The notes below the pieces were generated by a model. That model was not told the origin of the DNA and searched no databases. It saw only the letters and a program-made list of their open reading frames with translations. A stretch of DNA of 64,000 nucleotides from Ganoderma boninense (Eukaryota; Basidiomycota; Agaricomycetes; Polyporales; Polyporaceae), in NCBI GenBank assembly GCA_002900995.3, contig CM035304.1:727498-791497 (forward strand), written 5' to 3'. Position numbers and translations under genes: made by a program. Shown piece by piece: positions 46,034-58,489 of this stretch. Each line of letters opens with the position of its first letter. The stretch's first letter is position 1.

Positions 46034-46650
46034 ATGGATCCCCAGACAGTCGGGAGAGCGTCCCCACGATCAAAAGAATGCCTTCCGAGCCGTCGCTTCC
46101 ATACTAGTAAGTTCCCCCCGCACTCAATGGCAGCTTGGATCTGAGAGCGTTCGCAGGTGACGGCTGCTTCGATACGGCAGTGAAAGTCACTTCCCTTTCG
46201 GGCGTTAACAAAAATGCACGGTCGGCGGTGACGCCCCCAGAGTCTGAGCATGCGGGGGAGGATTGTCTCTCTAGTGCGTCTGACACGGACGACGACTCCG
46301 CTCAGTCCGAGGTCCTTGATGAACGTCGGGCCAAATGCAACCCTCAGGTTTATTCGGACAAGACTCTCAGATGTTGGGCGTCCACTTTCGACCTTCGCCC
46401 TGCAGTCCCAGCCGCTCGCCCCCGATTGATCGAAATCCCCAGGTCCCCCCAGCTGGCACGTCACGCGTCTGCGGCTAGTCTCCTCCCTATTCCTATTCGG
46501 CAACCACTCCCCCAGGACAACTGTCTCGATGCCACGATCCCGGTTCCGTCGCCTGGGATGTATCCTGATGTCATTGTCAAAGATGCTCCCACCCTTATCC
46601 CCGGTGCTGACGACCCCCTTGTCGTGAGTGTCTTCATGGCTCCTGACTGA
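46034..46650 (+). CDS. Hypothetical two-exon protein
   Basis: Exon 1 starts at ATG 46034 ('MDPQTVGRASPRSKECLPSR') and ends at a GTAAGTT donor near 46109. An intron to 46157 joins, in frame, to 'DGCFDTAVKVTSLSGVNK' and runs to the TGA at 46648-46650. About 190 residues, rich in Ser, Pro and acidic residues ('SASDTDDDSAQSE'), so probably disordered. No family recognised. Confidence 0.45.
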
Positions 46651-47466
46651 CCTCGCGACTGACTAGTTCTGAGCATAGTCCCATTCCAGCACTCGCGCAT
46701 CTGGCGAAAGGGCAGTGCATGAGCTTAGCATGTCCGTTGGAGACGTTTTCGAAGTGCGCCTCTGGCGAGTATATGTTCTCTGCTCAGTATTCTCCTCTGC
46801 TTACTATGATATACTATTCACAGCACGAAAACCCCAACGCGGCTCGAGATCAAGCAACTATAGCTTAGATCAGGCAACGGCAGCCTGCTTTCATACCAGC
46901 ATAGGCTAGCTGCGTCCATTCTCGTTTGCTACATGATCAGAGTACAGTCGCGCAATGTTGCTGTTTCTTTTTCTTGCCGGTCTTGTATTTCCCCCACATT
47001 TTCCGTCTTTCTCGCTTTCAGCTGTGATCACCGTCCCTCTTAGCGGCCGATGGATAGTGTATGAACCAATTGATAATTTCTCGAGAGCTTTCACAAGGCG
47101 AAGCTGAAAATGCTCCCGCGACGTACATCACCTCCCGGGCTGACACTTATTTCAGTGTAGGGTAGGTGTTCAAGTTGCTGTAGGTTCTGCGACACAAGCG
47201 GCGAGCAAAGCTTGGTACGATCCCGGAGCCAGGATTGTATCCCTGGGACGAGGTGAAGCAGGGAACGTTGCTCCCTTGCGGACTAGTTAGGCGGACAAGT
47301 GGGCAACATGCTCGCTTATATTCACGAGGACGAGTCCTCCCGCGTCCTTGTGTACCCATCTTCGAGCGATCGCACGCAAGCGCAGTCAGTTAGCCTTCTT
47401 TGCGGCGTTGTCACGGTGCTATTATCCTCGTACAACGATTCTTCTGAACATTAGCGGCTCCTCTTT
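46651..47466. other. No supported gene
   Basis: Only short conflicting open frames. Nothing resembling RNA genes or repeats stands out. Confidence 0.35.
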
Positions 47467-47790
47467 ATGTCTCGTGTCGTGCTCATGCTGATAATCCTTG
47501 CGGTGTTTCTATTACATCCCACAAGCTCGTGTCCCAAAAATCTCTTCAAAGATGCGTATGAGGGTCAACCAATAGTTGACGTGGAAGGTCAGAGCTTCAA
47601 GGTCGTGACTACTCCACCACATTCACCTACGTACAACGAAGTCAGCGAACTGCTGACACAATTATCGAGTTCGATACTTACTACCTGTAGGCGCGGCACA
47701 GTTCACGCTTCGTCATTTTTGGATAGGAAGGTCCGATGGAGCACAGAGCAGCATCGATCTAACTCGCGCGAAGGGCGAAGGAGGCGGTAA
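47467..47790 (+). CDS. Possible small secreted protein
   Basis: The frame starts with a signal-peptide-like stretch, 'MSRVVLMLIILAVFLLHPTS', followed by 'EGQPIVDVEGQSFKVVTTPP'. The region after about 47645 looks less coding and could be intron. No homologue recognised. Confidence 0.25.
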   Translation: MSRVVLMLIILAVFLLHPTSSCPKNLFKDAYEGQPIVDVEGQSFKVVTTPPHSPTYNEVSELLTQLSSSILTTCRRGTVHASSFLDRKVRWSTEQHRSNSREGRRRR

Positions 47791-48691
47791 AGGTTGACAT
47801 TGACGACTGCAGCAAGAATTGACGACTGCCGATAATACGTTCGGACTATTAAGACGCGAGAACTCACAACTTGTGCTGATAGATGCACACGTTCGAGCAC
47901 AAGGCTCTCGAAGCTTGTTTTTCGGTCGAGTGGACTGGCTCGACAGCAGTGTCCTTTGGTGCACATGAGTCAGTTGCGAGCAAAAGTGCGTGCGCGTTGG
48001 TGTGGTGATGTCTTCTGTGACCTGGCGTAAGACCTATAAGACCTACGATGTGGTACATTGATCCATAGGTTCATCGCATAGGGGTCGATAGATCGCGTGG
48101 AAGTCCCCATTGACGTATCTATAGCGGTCGGGTCGGGAGCACGCGAGCTAGACTGATGCCAGAGTACCACTTACCTCAGTACATGCCCATCGTTCCATCT
48201 AACCACCCAGTGCTGGTACTACCGCCCTTCTTCCGCTGCGTCAACGTCGTACAAACCCACAATGAGACGAATCGAGTGTTGACGACATGAAGATTGGGCC
48301 AGATGGGCCTTGTGATCTGGCGAGAGTGCGTGCTTCAAAAAGACCACAACAAGACAGAGGAGAGACATAGGAAAGCGAGGAATAGCCATAGAGTATGTGC
48401 CTTCATCGATAGCAATAGTTAGACCCCAAGTTGATCGCGTTTCCAACGATGATACCATAAGAGACCAAGAAGGGAGGGCATGAGGTGAGATTGAGATGTT
48501 GAGGCCCCAGGTTAGAGAGCGCAAGCTTGGGACAAAACGCCAGCGGCGTCGAGACCGCCGAAAGCCTGATATGGAGACCGGCGAAAGCCGAAGTGAAAGT
48601 TGATAATTCCAGTTGCCCAGGTGCTCCTGCGTCCCGCCACGTCTTTCACACTCCACCGACAACGCCTTCGCTTCAAACCTCCGATGAAAAA

Positions 48692-49500
48692 ATGTCTCAA
48701 TCATTGCCTAGTACATGCTCACCCAAGACCAAGTCGGCAGTTCCTGGTTTAGACAAGAAAGAAAAGGTACTGACTCTTCATACACGCACACAGATACCCA
48801 TCCACCACGCGCTAGCTGCAACAGTGGTCTTCACGGCAGATACAAGTAGAATTCAAGGCATGTCCTCAGGTCTGGGAGTAAGTATGTGTACCTAATTGCC
48901 GTTTGAAGGTCACTTGGTTTTGACATGGCCCGACACGTACCTTTCGTGCTCGTCGTTGCCGGAGGTGATGGTAACCACATGGCCGTTCACCATCGACATA
49001 TGGTGTCCACTGTCTAATCCGTAGCTTTTTTAAAGCTGTGTTGGCCTTCACGCGGGCCCTCTTCATTGAAGGTCGCCATCAAACTTATGTGGCACAGCGT
49101 CCAGCCGCTCCGATTTGCCGTAAGTCCCTTCTCTTGCACTTTCGCCATTGAGAGGTCCATGCTGACAGGGATCCAGACAGACGTGTAATTGAGCTGATGA
49201 TCCGGGACATGGCCTTGAGGTTCACTGTATGCGCTTATCTGAGCCGTTCCAACTGCGGGAGTGATGGCGTAGACAACATGGTACGCTTTCGGTTTCGTTC
49301 CTTCGGGCCGATCTTGCAATGCCATCCTCGTCTCCCTGTTGAAAACTTCATCGTTATCTATTCGCCTTTTATCGGAGCTTTCCACTCTCCCAATGGCTAT
49401 AGAGGGCTCCCTTACGTCCTATGGCTCCCCGTTCTGAGCTGCATTTCGTTCCCAGGTGTCCCACTCCCGGCCATTTATGAAGTATGCATTGGAACAAGGG
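48692..49500 (+). CDS. Possible multi-exon fragment, unknown
   Basis: Two blocks join well across an intron (GTAAGTCC...ATCCAG, about 49118-49178): 'ALFIEGRHQTYVAQRPAAP' and 'RVIELMIRDMALRFTVC', the latter ending at a GTACGC donor at 49279. Upstream, 'MSQSLPSTCSPKTKSAVPG' may be a first exon. The minus strand is also open, so confidence is low. No family recognised. Confidence 0.3.
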
Positions 49501-50356
49501 CTATGTAAGATGTCAGCTGCGCTCCAGGAAAACAGCCGTAGCAGTCACTTCGCCACCGCAGGCACCAAACACAGGCCGACCAGGTAGAAAAACACTATTT
49601 GTTAGCCGTGTGTTAGCTGAGCTGACGTCGGTGTAGGGCGGAAGAATCGTGCACCGGTGTGGTGAAGGCTTAACTGCCATACGTTGGTCAAGGTTAAGGG
49701 TAATTCTACCTCATAAACCTTCTACGAACTCTGCTCTGATTCATCGCTTGCGACAGACATGTGATGCGGCCTGGATGTTTGCCACCGCACGCATGATGAA
49801 GTCTGCTGGGTAACCGTGAACCGCATCAGGAACCTCGGCACTTCTTGCAGTGGAATAGCCAGCGCCATTCCAGACGCCTTACGCAGCACGTGTAACTGAG
49901 CACAATGGAGTCAATAGTTGTCGGTGATTTGACAGGAAACGTGGCGCGGCTGAATGTATGGCTTTTGGCCGGCGAAATTTAGATTGAACATCCCAATAAC
50001 GCGACCGCGCGATGGGCGACAGTCATGGATGACCTACTCCGGTTGGAGTCAAAGCTTTGGTAACGCGATGGGCCAATATGATGGTCGACCGGTCAAAAAA
50101 ACGATGTCGACTTCTAACTAGGAGTGCGTGTACCTGGCATTCACACTGAAGAACCCCTTTCAAGTATTGTGCAACAAACTGGATCCACAAACGAAGTCGG
50201 CACTAAGTGCGTCCCCTCTGCACGCGCGCATCCACGTTCCGCCTCATACTGACCCCGTTGGACGTCCCTCGTCTTATTCGCGCTTCGCGATTTGCTCTCG
50301 CGCGGGGTTCATAACAGCTCTGTCCTCCGCGGACACTCCGGAGGTGACTGCTATCC
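49501..50356. other. No supported gene
   Basis: No convincing open frame up to about 50128. After that several frames are open on both strands because of high GC. Confidence 0.35.
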
Positions 50357-51063
50357 GTGCTGCCGCCGGACACGGCTGACAGCGGGTCTTGCAGGCGCGA
50401 TCGCGACACCGAGGACGGCTCGTCCATATCAAAGAGGCGGCGCAAGAGCACTAAAAGCTGGGACGGCGAGGATCTCTCCGCGGCCACTGTCGCGCTCAGG
50501 ACCGCCCAGGCCGACGACACGAAACGGTCAGTCTCTCTTCCCCTTTCCAAATCCCTCCCCCACACCACACCCGCACCTGCACCTGCACCTGCACCCTGTT
50601 GCGCCACCGCACGCATCTGACGATGATACTTTTTATCCGCATGTTTGCGTTGGCGCGCACGTACATACACGTAACGACACCGGTCTCGACACCGCGCCCA
50701 TGCGCTTGCCCAGACCCTATGTAGATTGTCGAGACGCGCGGACACGCTGATGGCAGCGCGACGACTCACATCTTGGTCCGATGCATCCTGGCGGATGTCG
50801 CGCGCGCGTGCAACTTCCGCGTCGAGGACGCCGCATTCGCACTGAACGAGTGTGGCCTCTTCGTCCTCCGCCTCCCGCCCGCCCCCAATGCGAACGGCAA
50901 GCACACGCCCAGCGCGGAGGGCGGATCAGGAGCAGGAAATGTCAGAGAGACCCTTGCGATCACACGGGAGATTGTTGAGGCGGTCGCGCGCGAGCGCAAC
51001 CTGAAATGCATGTGTATGGGTCTTGCGGACGTTCTGCTCTGGCCTGCTTCCCAGCCATGCTGA
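50357..51063 (+). CDS. Possible remnant of a MYST-type acetyltransferase
   Basis: A first block, 50357-50530 ('SKRRRKSTKSWDGEDLSAA'), ends at a GTCAGT donor. A second, about 50764-51063, reads 'LADVARACNFRVEDAAFALN' and 'ECGLFVLRLPPA', then 'AITREIVEAVARERNLKCMC' and a stop. The second block resembles the C-terminal helical end of fungal MYST histone acetyltransferases (an ED-x-AL-x-x-GL element, then ITRE-x-VE). The acetyl-CoA-binding domain that should precede it is absent. Codon use is very GC-rich, unlike its surroundings. A truncated duplicate is my reading; the family call is tentative. Confidence 0.35.
50573..50595. repeat. Hexanucleotide microsatellite (CTGCAC)n
   Basis: About four consecutive 'ctgcac' units, located in what looks like an intron or spacer of the preceding entry. 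Confidence 0.8.
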
Positions 51064-51727
51064 TGTGTGTGCGATGTATGCATGATGCATGATCCCGCAC
51101 GGCCGCCACCAGCTACATCGCCATACGCGCGAGACGTTGGACCACGTACTCCCTGGGCAGCAATACTACACTGTTTTCCATGAAGAACCAGTCTTCTTCG
51201 CTGTCCAGTCAATAATCTAGAGGGTTAGACACAACGTCTTCCCCTGTATTTAGTCCCTGGTAAGCAGTGCCGCCGCTCGTTGCCATCATTCCTGAGCTAA
51301 TAGTGTCACTGACAGCGTATCACGCCTATAGCGCACAATCTGAAATGAACACTGTCTAGTGCCCTCCCCTTGTTTGCGGTCATCCTTATTCCTCGCCAAT
51401 TGCATTGATGACAGGCCATGCTGCCAGTGGGTGTAAGTATTTTCTTCGTATTTTTTTACATCAGTAGGTCATTTACTGAATACCATTCAGATGCCCTTCC
51501 TCAGTGCTGGCTATCCGACGCTCGCTATCTAGAATTGTCAACGAGCACATACAGGTCTCTTGCACCTTTGAATACCGTCCTGTCATTCCTCGTCATCTTC
51601 GCTGCTCTGAACAACCCGTGGCTTCCCCGCGCGGCTACCGCAGGCAGGTCCTTGCATTTGCCACCTTCGCTCACGTCTCTCCCCGGTCTAGATTCAGACT
51701 GTCTACAGCGCGTTTCAAACGTCTCAC

Positions 51728-52567
51728 ATGGCGCGCCGTCGTCAGCACGCCAAATGTGCTCGTTGCAAGACTCTAGTGCCGATTGTTAACGTCCTACCTT
51801 TCCCCCGAGTCGGACGCATGCCATTTTACTGCAGCGTACATCAGGAGGAGGTTTTATTGGCGAAAACCTTTCGTCGCTCAACGCAGATCGGTCGTACAAT
51901 CCATTTTAGAAGTGATGGTGCATTACTCATTATTGCTACGCTGTGCTGATCGCTGCCTAGCATTCGTCCCTGCGCACTTGGAGCCGCAGACTGAAGTCTT
52001 TTTGCGGCATTTGATGCGCTCTTTGCCAACCAAGTCGGACGGTCCCGGTTACATCTATGCTCTCGAACTGCAAGGTACGCTTGTCTGACCTGGCTCTTTA
52101 CATTCGAATGCGTATCTGGTTGATTTTAGATCGTACAAATCCCGACCTTGTGCGTATCAAGGTCGGTCGCACTAACGACGTCTCACGTCGTCTCTCGGAG
52201 CATCGCCGTCGCTGTCCATCGTCCGAGCCTTTGTTGCTCGGACATTACCCGGCGAAGGTGGGCTTGCGAGCCAGCCACCTTGTACCCTATTGCGATCTCC
52301 TCGAACGCATGATTCATCTCGAACTTACCGACCTTGCCATCAAGTCCCACCCCACTAGCCGAACGACTCCGCGCCCGCGGTGCGTAGATTGTTAGTGATT
52401 GTCTATAGTGCTCCTTCTCCGATGCTTAGATCTTCGTAGGCGGTTCCCGCCACACGGAGATATTTACGTTCAAACGCCTTCGGGGTCGTAATTATGGCAA
52501 AGAATGGGATCTGATCATTCGTCCGATACTGGAACGATGGGGTCGTTTTGTCTCGGAACATGTCTAA
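51728..52567 (+). CDS. T5orf172 / GIY-YIG superfamily protein
   Basis: Exon 1 (51728-51917) begins 'MARRRQHAKCARCKTLV' and includes 'MPFYCSVHQEE'. Exon 2 (51961-52074) reads 'FVPAHLEPQTEVFLRHLM' and 'SDGPGYIYALELQ', and exon 3 (from 52130) 'IKVGRTNDVSRRLSEHRRRC', 'LERMIHLELTDLA' and 'CVDC'. The final exon gives 'HTEIFTFKRLRGRNYGKEW' and 'PILERWGRFVSEHV', with a stop at 52565-52567. This is the domain order of the T5orf172 branch of GIY-YIG-like proteins common in basidiomycetes: a CxxC...CxxH zinc motif, GYIY, then K-x-GR-x-x-x-x-x-RL. Whether it cleaves DNA is unknown. The last intron, near 52383-52433, has two possible acceptors. Confidence 0.8.
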
Positions 52568-55444
52568 GCTGGCTTTCAAGGGGCTTACACAGTTTGTTCG
52601 TTGGTTCCTGCTTCTACTCCAGTGGGCGCACGGTCCGGAATCTACAAATGCGTCCAGGTAGCCCCAGTCCCGCATGGGTCGCAGAGAATCACATATATTG
52701 CCCTGGCAGAATCATCTCTGAGGAGATTCATACATGCGAATATCTGCGAGTATCTACTTGAAGTCCCCGGCATTGTACTGAAGAGAGCTAATATCCGCGT
52801 AAGTGTGCACGAAATTTACTTCATGGAAGGCCAGCGCAAGGTTGTCGACATGGAAAACAAGATATGTGAGCCTAAGGGCATACCCACTCGGGAAAACGGG
52901 TGTATGCTGTGAATCGTGGCAGCGAGTTCGCCTCCGTATTAACCCCATTCTCTGAAACCTCGATTCAAGGCCAGACTTCTGGTGGCTGTGGAGTGTCCTT
53001 ACATGACTACACCGCCGAGCAACTTCCTTCACCTCAAGTGTCGTAACACCCATAGATAAAGTCCTCACGAATTCCGCAAATATTCGAGCCTTATAACCCT
53101 CCTCATCATGATTGCACAATATAACCAGCGACAAGAGTTTTCATCGAGATGGGGGTCTGGTAAGCGATTGTCGAAGGGGAATCAGAATGATATCTCTGAC
53201 AATTATGTCATCAATCTGATGTTAAGCTGATATAGGAAGACAAGGGCCCGATAAGGGCATTGCTAATATGAATCATTCATGTTCGCGCGGCAGGGGGTAA
53301 CTCGGCATATCTAGCTCAATTCGATTTTCCGATGCTCTCGGTCTGATCCTTATGATCCAGGAGAACCGGATGAACGAGAGTGCACAGCGTTTCAACAGCG
53401 TTGCCACATAGAATGGCTTTGTGACCACGATTCTGAGTAGGGTCTGTTCCTTGTGCGAACTACACGTCTCTCTGATTAATGTTACTCAGGGCCTTTCGAG
53501 ACCACGTCCACTGTGACATTCCACATGCATACATCACGTCCCCCGGTAGTCTTCCCTCGTTGCTTACGTGGCGGCAGCAGACCCGGCGAGTCGATACGCT
53601 CTGCTATAGGACGCGGCGGCCAGTAGTGCTCTTCATGCCAGCTGGGGTCATGGATATCACGTTTCATGAAGACGACAGTGGGCGGAACTACCTGCGCCTG
53701 GTTTTGTACCCTCTGGTCCAACGAGATATCATCGGCCTTCACTCTCTCGCTAACTTCGTACGAGCTGGAGATCGTACGCGTCCTTATGACTCGGGACTTG
53801 CTGAGGAATGCTGGCTAATCCTACCACGTGTTAGGTACCTTCCCGCGGCTGGTTCACACGTCGACGTTTTTTGCGGAGGACGATGACGTGCGTTCAATGC
53901 TGTCATCCATGAACCTGCAGCTAAGGCCGTGTGTTTTAGATTGGATTTCCGGACGCGGCACATGGCCCACCGTATTATGACACAGATTGGGGCAGCATTC
54001 GTCACGACGATTATGTGCTGGCGGAACTACGAGTCAGTCGGAGATTTACGAGAGGCCATACGTGGGCTATCCGGTACTCCCTCGTCGCAGTTACGCGGCT
54101 CGCAACGACCCCCTAGAGTGGTATGTCGTGGTTATAAGTAGTGTCTCTAGTACGACCTGTGATTGGAGGAATACGTCAATGTACAATGTGCGTATGCTGT
54201 TCCGGCTTAGTTCCGAAGTGGGGTTGGGATAACGTGAACTCGGTAAAGGCGGCATGCATCGCATGATTTCCCCAGCGGTTTTGACTGCACGAGCACTGTA
54301 GTCGCGGGCTCGGGGTACTCTCAGGCCGGTCGTTTCGTACCCGCTTCGTAAAGACGTGAAGGTATAATGAACGAATGGTTCCAAATGCGGCGGGAGTCGT
54401 GTCCAGGCCTGCCCGGAGGGCCTTACGTATGGAAGCCCGTCTTCTACGTCCGCAGCCAGCAGATGTGCTCCCTAAAATGTTTAAATGAGTACAGCGGAGG
54501 GTCGGACTGCCACGCCGTTTGCATCCTTGCTGTGCCGGCGGGGTATAGGTCTCAAAAACACGTTTTTAACCTCGTGTTTCTCCTGCCACCATGCCTGCGG
54601 TCTTTTCGCGAGGACAGAGCTTGTCGGAGGGCTTTCGTATCAACTTCCCGAGCGTGACTGGTCAAGCGCCACTACTGACCGTGCCTTTCCCTCACTTCTA
54701 GAGCCTCCAGCGGATGGATGACGCCAACGGACGTGCGTGAAGACGGATATTCTCCTCAGCAACAGAGATATACGTTTAGAGCATGAGCGAAGGGTCGGAG
54801 CAATCCTCTGATCTCCCTCCTCCCGATCCCTAGCGCCCGCAAATCGTCCGCTGCGCACGAAGTCTTCCAAACGGCACCCATGGCGCACTTGAGGCGGGAT
54901 TGATGGGTTATGGCTGTGATATTTGGGCGTTGGCCACGCACGGTGAGTCGACGTCCCGTCTGACTCGTCCCTCGCCGAAAGTTGACGCATCTTCCCCCCC
55001 CCCCCAAAAGGTGCGCAGACCGCTCCGGCTAATCCATTCCGGTGGTCCCGCCATGACGAAAGCGTTTACATCCGCCCGTAACTTGCCTTTCTTGTGCCCC
55101 GCTGTGTCTGTCGCCGTGCACTGGCACACTGGCACCCTGAGCCGACGTCCTGCTCGGCGCGTTCTCGTGTCTGTAGCGTGCGGCGGCGCGTTGTCTTGTT
55201 CTGCACTAGGACAAATCCATCCTCCTAGGGCGCGTCGAACATCTCGCTTTGGTTATCCAAGGTTCCAAATCGCTGCAACCTGTGCCCCGCAGAAGGTGCC
55301 GCCTTTCGAGATGTATTTCCTCGCGTTTTTTTCTCCCTGCGCAGCACCTATCAATACTCTGTGGCCTGGCTGTACTGTACTTGGGTCGCGTCGGAAGTGA
55401 TAAATATAAGGTGCGTGTTTCTAGTGATTGTCCTCCAGATTCCA
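52568..55444. other. Gene-poor stretch with conflicting open frames
   Basis: Frames at 53479-53886 ('PVVLFMPAGVMDITFHEDD'), 54367-54657 and 54900-55400 are open but lack introns, partners or motifs, and overlapping minus-strand frames are equally long. None is called as a gene. Some may be remnants of mobile elements. Confidence 0.3.
54994..55005. repeat. C12 homopolymer
   Basis: Twelve consecutive C. The length is prone to sequencing error, so any reading frame across it is unreliable. Confidence 0.9.
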
Positions 55445-56296
55445 ATGCCATCGAACTTCCATGTCCTCCAACTCCAAGAAGTGCTCGACGTCATCCGCTA
55501 CCAAGGCCGCCCCTACGCCTCAGCATTCCACCTCGAACCCTTCTTGTACCCACGGAGCTCTGTGAGCCGTATCAGTATATTGTCGCTGTTATCCTGTCAT
55601 TTATGCTCTGCAGGGCCCAGAAGAATACTTCATTACAGGCGAATTATCAATATCTCCGCTCATCCACACCAGCCCATATCCCGCCCGGGAACAAGCAACG
55701 GTCGCGTGTAGCGAAGTCTTCGCAGCCCCGTCAGTGAAGGTAGTTATACCGCAGGTTGATTCATTTGAGCAGTCGTGCGACACGCCGTCTTTTGTCCAGA
55801 GGGTTCCGGATCCGCTGCGGGTATCGCAGTGTGGCGGACCAATGTCATTGTTATCATCATCTACCATTCAAGACATCGTGTGCCCCTCAAGCGACCTCGA
55901 CCCACAGAAGAAAATGTCGACTGGCATCACAGCACCACGACAATATTGTTTGCCTGATCCAAAGCCACGACGCCAGCCAGTCTTCGTCAACAGTACCCAC
56001 TCCGGCATGAATCCTCGAAGCCACCCAAAGCTTCCACTGGTTCTCTTTTCGATACGCACAGGCCAGGGAATTGGGCGGTCACGGGTACGGTCTTTTCATT
56101 TTCTGCCCGTTATTATCAGCTAAAAGTATCCACGTTCGAACCTAGTCGTTGGCGGACTTTCACCGTCACGACCCACCGCGATAATTCTCTCCAAGCCAAT
56201 TGTCCTCAGTCCCCTGGTCGCGTCTCAAGTCCCGATACCCGCCGGCTCCCCTGCCCCAATCGTCCTATATTTATTGCTTTGGTTCGGCACCTTTGA
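55445..56296 (+). CDS. Hypothetical protein, three exons
   Basis: Exons 55445-55561, 55614-56084 and 56120-56296 keep one frame from ATG ('MPSNFHVLQLQEVLDVIRYQ') to TGA. About 255 residues; the first 60 look folded ('EPFLYPRSSGPEEYFITGE') and the rest is Pro/Ser-rich. Intron 2 is only 35 nt but has GT...AG ends, and reading through it leads to a stop soon after. No family recognised. Confidence 0.55.
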
Positions 56297-56694
56297 ATGT
56301 GATGTTGCACGTGTCATTGTATTGTGATGCTATAGCTAGTACTGTAGTTTCCCCGCTGAACTCTCCGGACGCTGTATGGGGCAGACGCGGCCCCCCTTTC
56401 GGCAGCCTTATTTTTCGCTTCGCACAGTCTTTCCACCCCCTTACATCGGCTCCATGTACAAGTAGCATCGCGACGTTGGGGAGAACTTGATGAACAGTCG
56501 AGCGTTGCCTTCGAACAGGCTCAGGTGGGCGTCAGATAACTGGTCTGGCGTCTAGTTGGTTGTCCCGTCTGATTTCGATCACCACGATCTTCTGCCTTCA
56601 ACTACCTCGCCATTCGCATGAACACTTGGTGCGCTTTCCTCGCTTGTTGTTCTCCACTTTCAGATTTGAGGATTTGTTTTCCACGCACCCTGTC

Positions 56695-58489
56695 ATGGAG
56701 CATGTTCTATTCTCGATGCCGGACGTATTCCTGAACATCCTCGACTTCGTCAATCTACAGGACCCCAGCTTGGATCCCTTCCGCGGGGACTATCAGCTCT
56801 GCCATTATAATCCAACGTTGGCAGCGTTGGCAGTCACGTGTAAGGCCTTCATGGAACCCGCCTTGAACGTTCTGTGGAAGTCGCAGCGGAGTCTTGGACC
56901 CCTTGTTCGCACACTTCCCGCGGATTCGTGGGAGGAGGAGGTTGTCGGGACATACATGAGCAGGCCTGCGTACGAACTTGTAAGCTTAGGCAGTCTGCAG
57001 TTTCTTTACATTGTATGCTGATTCATCATTGACAGGAGATGCTGAGGGTTCCGTTAAGCTCCGAATGGTCAAGATTCGACTTTTACGCCCCTCGCATCAG
57101 GGAGCTTGGTCATTGGCGGTTCGAATTTCCAGAATTTCATATCAGCAATCATGGTCCATATGGTGATCACGTTCTCCGGAGCAGAGTCACATCCGGCGTT
57201 GTAACTTGCCTGGCGTTTTCGAGGAAGATCCGATGGCTGCTACCCAACCTTACTTCACTGCGATGGACGAAGGACGACTGGTCTACTACCCATTTACTTC
57301 CCCTCTTCCTCGGGCCCAACCTCACTCGTTTAAGCATAGGGTGTTCTGCGCGACAAGAGGAGCATGACGGCACCGTTCCATCATTGCTTGCGCCCGTCAT
57401 TTCCTCCATTCTCACCATCTGCCCGACATTGACTCAATTAGAGCTCTATTCAGACCACCCAGCATGTACTATCGACGCTGCTGTCACCTTCGCCCTTCAG
57501 TGCCCCTGCTGGAGTCTTTCATAGTCTCTAACCCTGAACCGTGGCCAATACCGTTCATTCAGCACCTCGCGCGCCAGCCGTTTCTCCGAGAAGTCCGTCT
57601 ACGCATGGACAAAGAGACATCGGATAATCTCGGTTTCCTGCAGACGGCCTCCTTACATCACCCATTCTCTTCCCTACAGCTTCTTTCTGTCATGATGCCC
57701 TCCCTGGGCCCGTCCGCGACTCTAATTCAAATGATGTACCAATGCCAGCTTACCACTGTTATCTTTTATCTCACCGACCGTGTCTTTCCGTCCGAGATCG
57801 AAGACCTCTTTACGGCATTGCGCGAGCACTGCTCACGGGAAACCCTGAAGACGGTGGAGATACATGGTCCCTGCAACTGCGACTGGGAGTTTTCAAGCGA
57901 AGATGTGTTCCTCCTTGTCCATCTGGAACCACTGCTTCATTTTCCGAACATACACCTCTTCTCCATCGAGACGCCCCTCGTCGTGGACCTGGGCAACGAC
58001 GACCTCAAGGCCATCGCGGACGCATGGCCACATCTCGTCGGGCTGACTCTTCTGGAGGGTTGGGGGTTCACGAACCTTCCGGAAGCGACGTGGGCAGGTG
58101 TCGCGTACCTCACGCACAAGTGTCCACGGCTCATTGCGCTCACGATCTCCCTCGACTCGCGCATAGACGATGTAGCGCTGACGACTTCGCTTCCCTCTTT
58201 TCGTCCAAACATGCACTTACGCTTCCTGTCCGTGACGGACAGCGTGTTGAAGGACGTTGACGTGTTCGCACACTCGCTGTTCGCCATCGCGCCGCTTATC
58301 ATCGGGGTCGACGGGTGGGGTTTCAAAAACGAAACCCTCGAGATCTCGGTGCCGCTGGAGGACGCGTCCACGTTTTTGGACCAGGTGGAGTCGGTGATGT
58401 GGGAGCTGCGGCGCACGCGCATGAGGGACCAGTTTGCTTTCTTGGATGAGCATGGTGAGTTCTGCGCTAGGCAATATGGCTCTATGTAA
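56695..58489 (+). CDS. F-box/LRR-like protein
   Basis: Exons 56695-56979, 57036-57465 and 57501-58489. The N-terminus 'VFLNILDFVNLQDPS' followed by 'NPTLAALAVTCKAFMEPAL' and 'NVLWKS' is the degenerate F-box pattern of Agaricomycete proteins. The remainder shows leucine-rich spacing ('LLPNLTSLRW', 'LGPNLTRLSIG', 'CPTLTQLELYS', 'FLREVRLRMD', 'HLVGLTLLEGWGF', 'CPRLIALTISLDS'). About 570 residues. Such proteins are substrate receptors of SCF ubiquitin ligases by family analogy; the target is unknown. The second intron is 35 nt; without it there is a one-base frame conflict at about 57490. The start is the first ATG with F-box sequence directly behind it. Confidence 0.75.

Noticed and set aside
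50203..50904. 233-codon minus-strand open frame rich in Arg and Ala
   Set aside because: High GC leaves several frames open here. The composition is typical of antisense translation and no motif is present.
57118..57130. tRNA B-box-like 'ggttcgaattt'
   Set aside because: It lies in a coding exon of the F-box-like gene and no cloverleaf can be drawn around it. Other GGTTC words in the window also failed, so no tRNA is reported.
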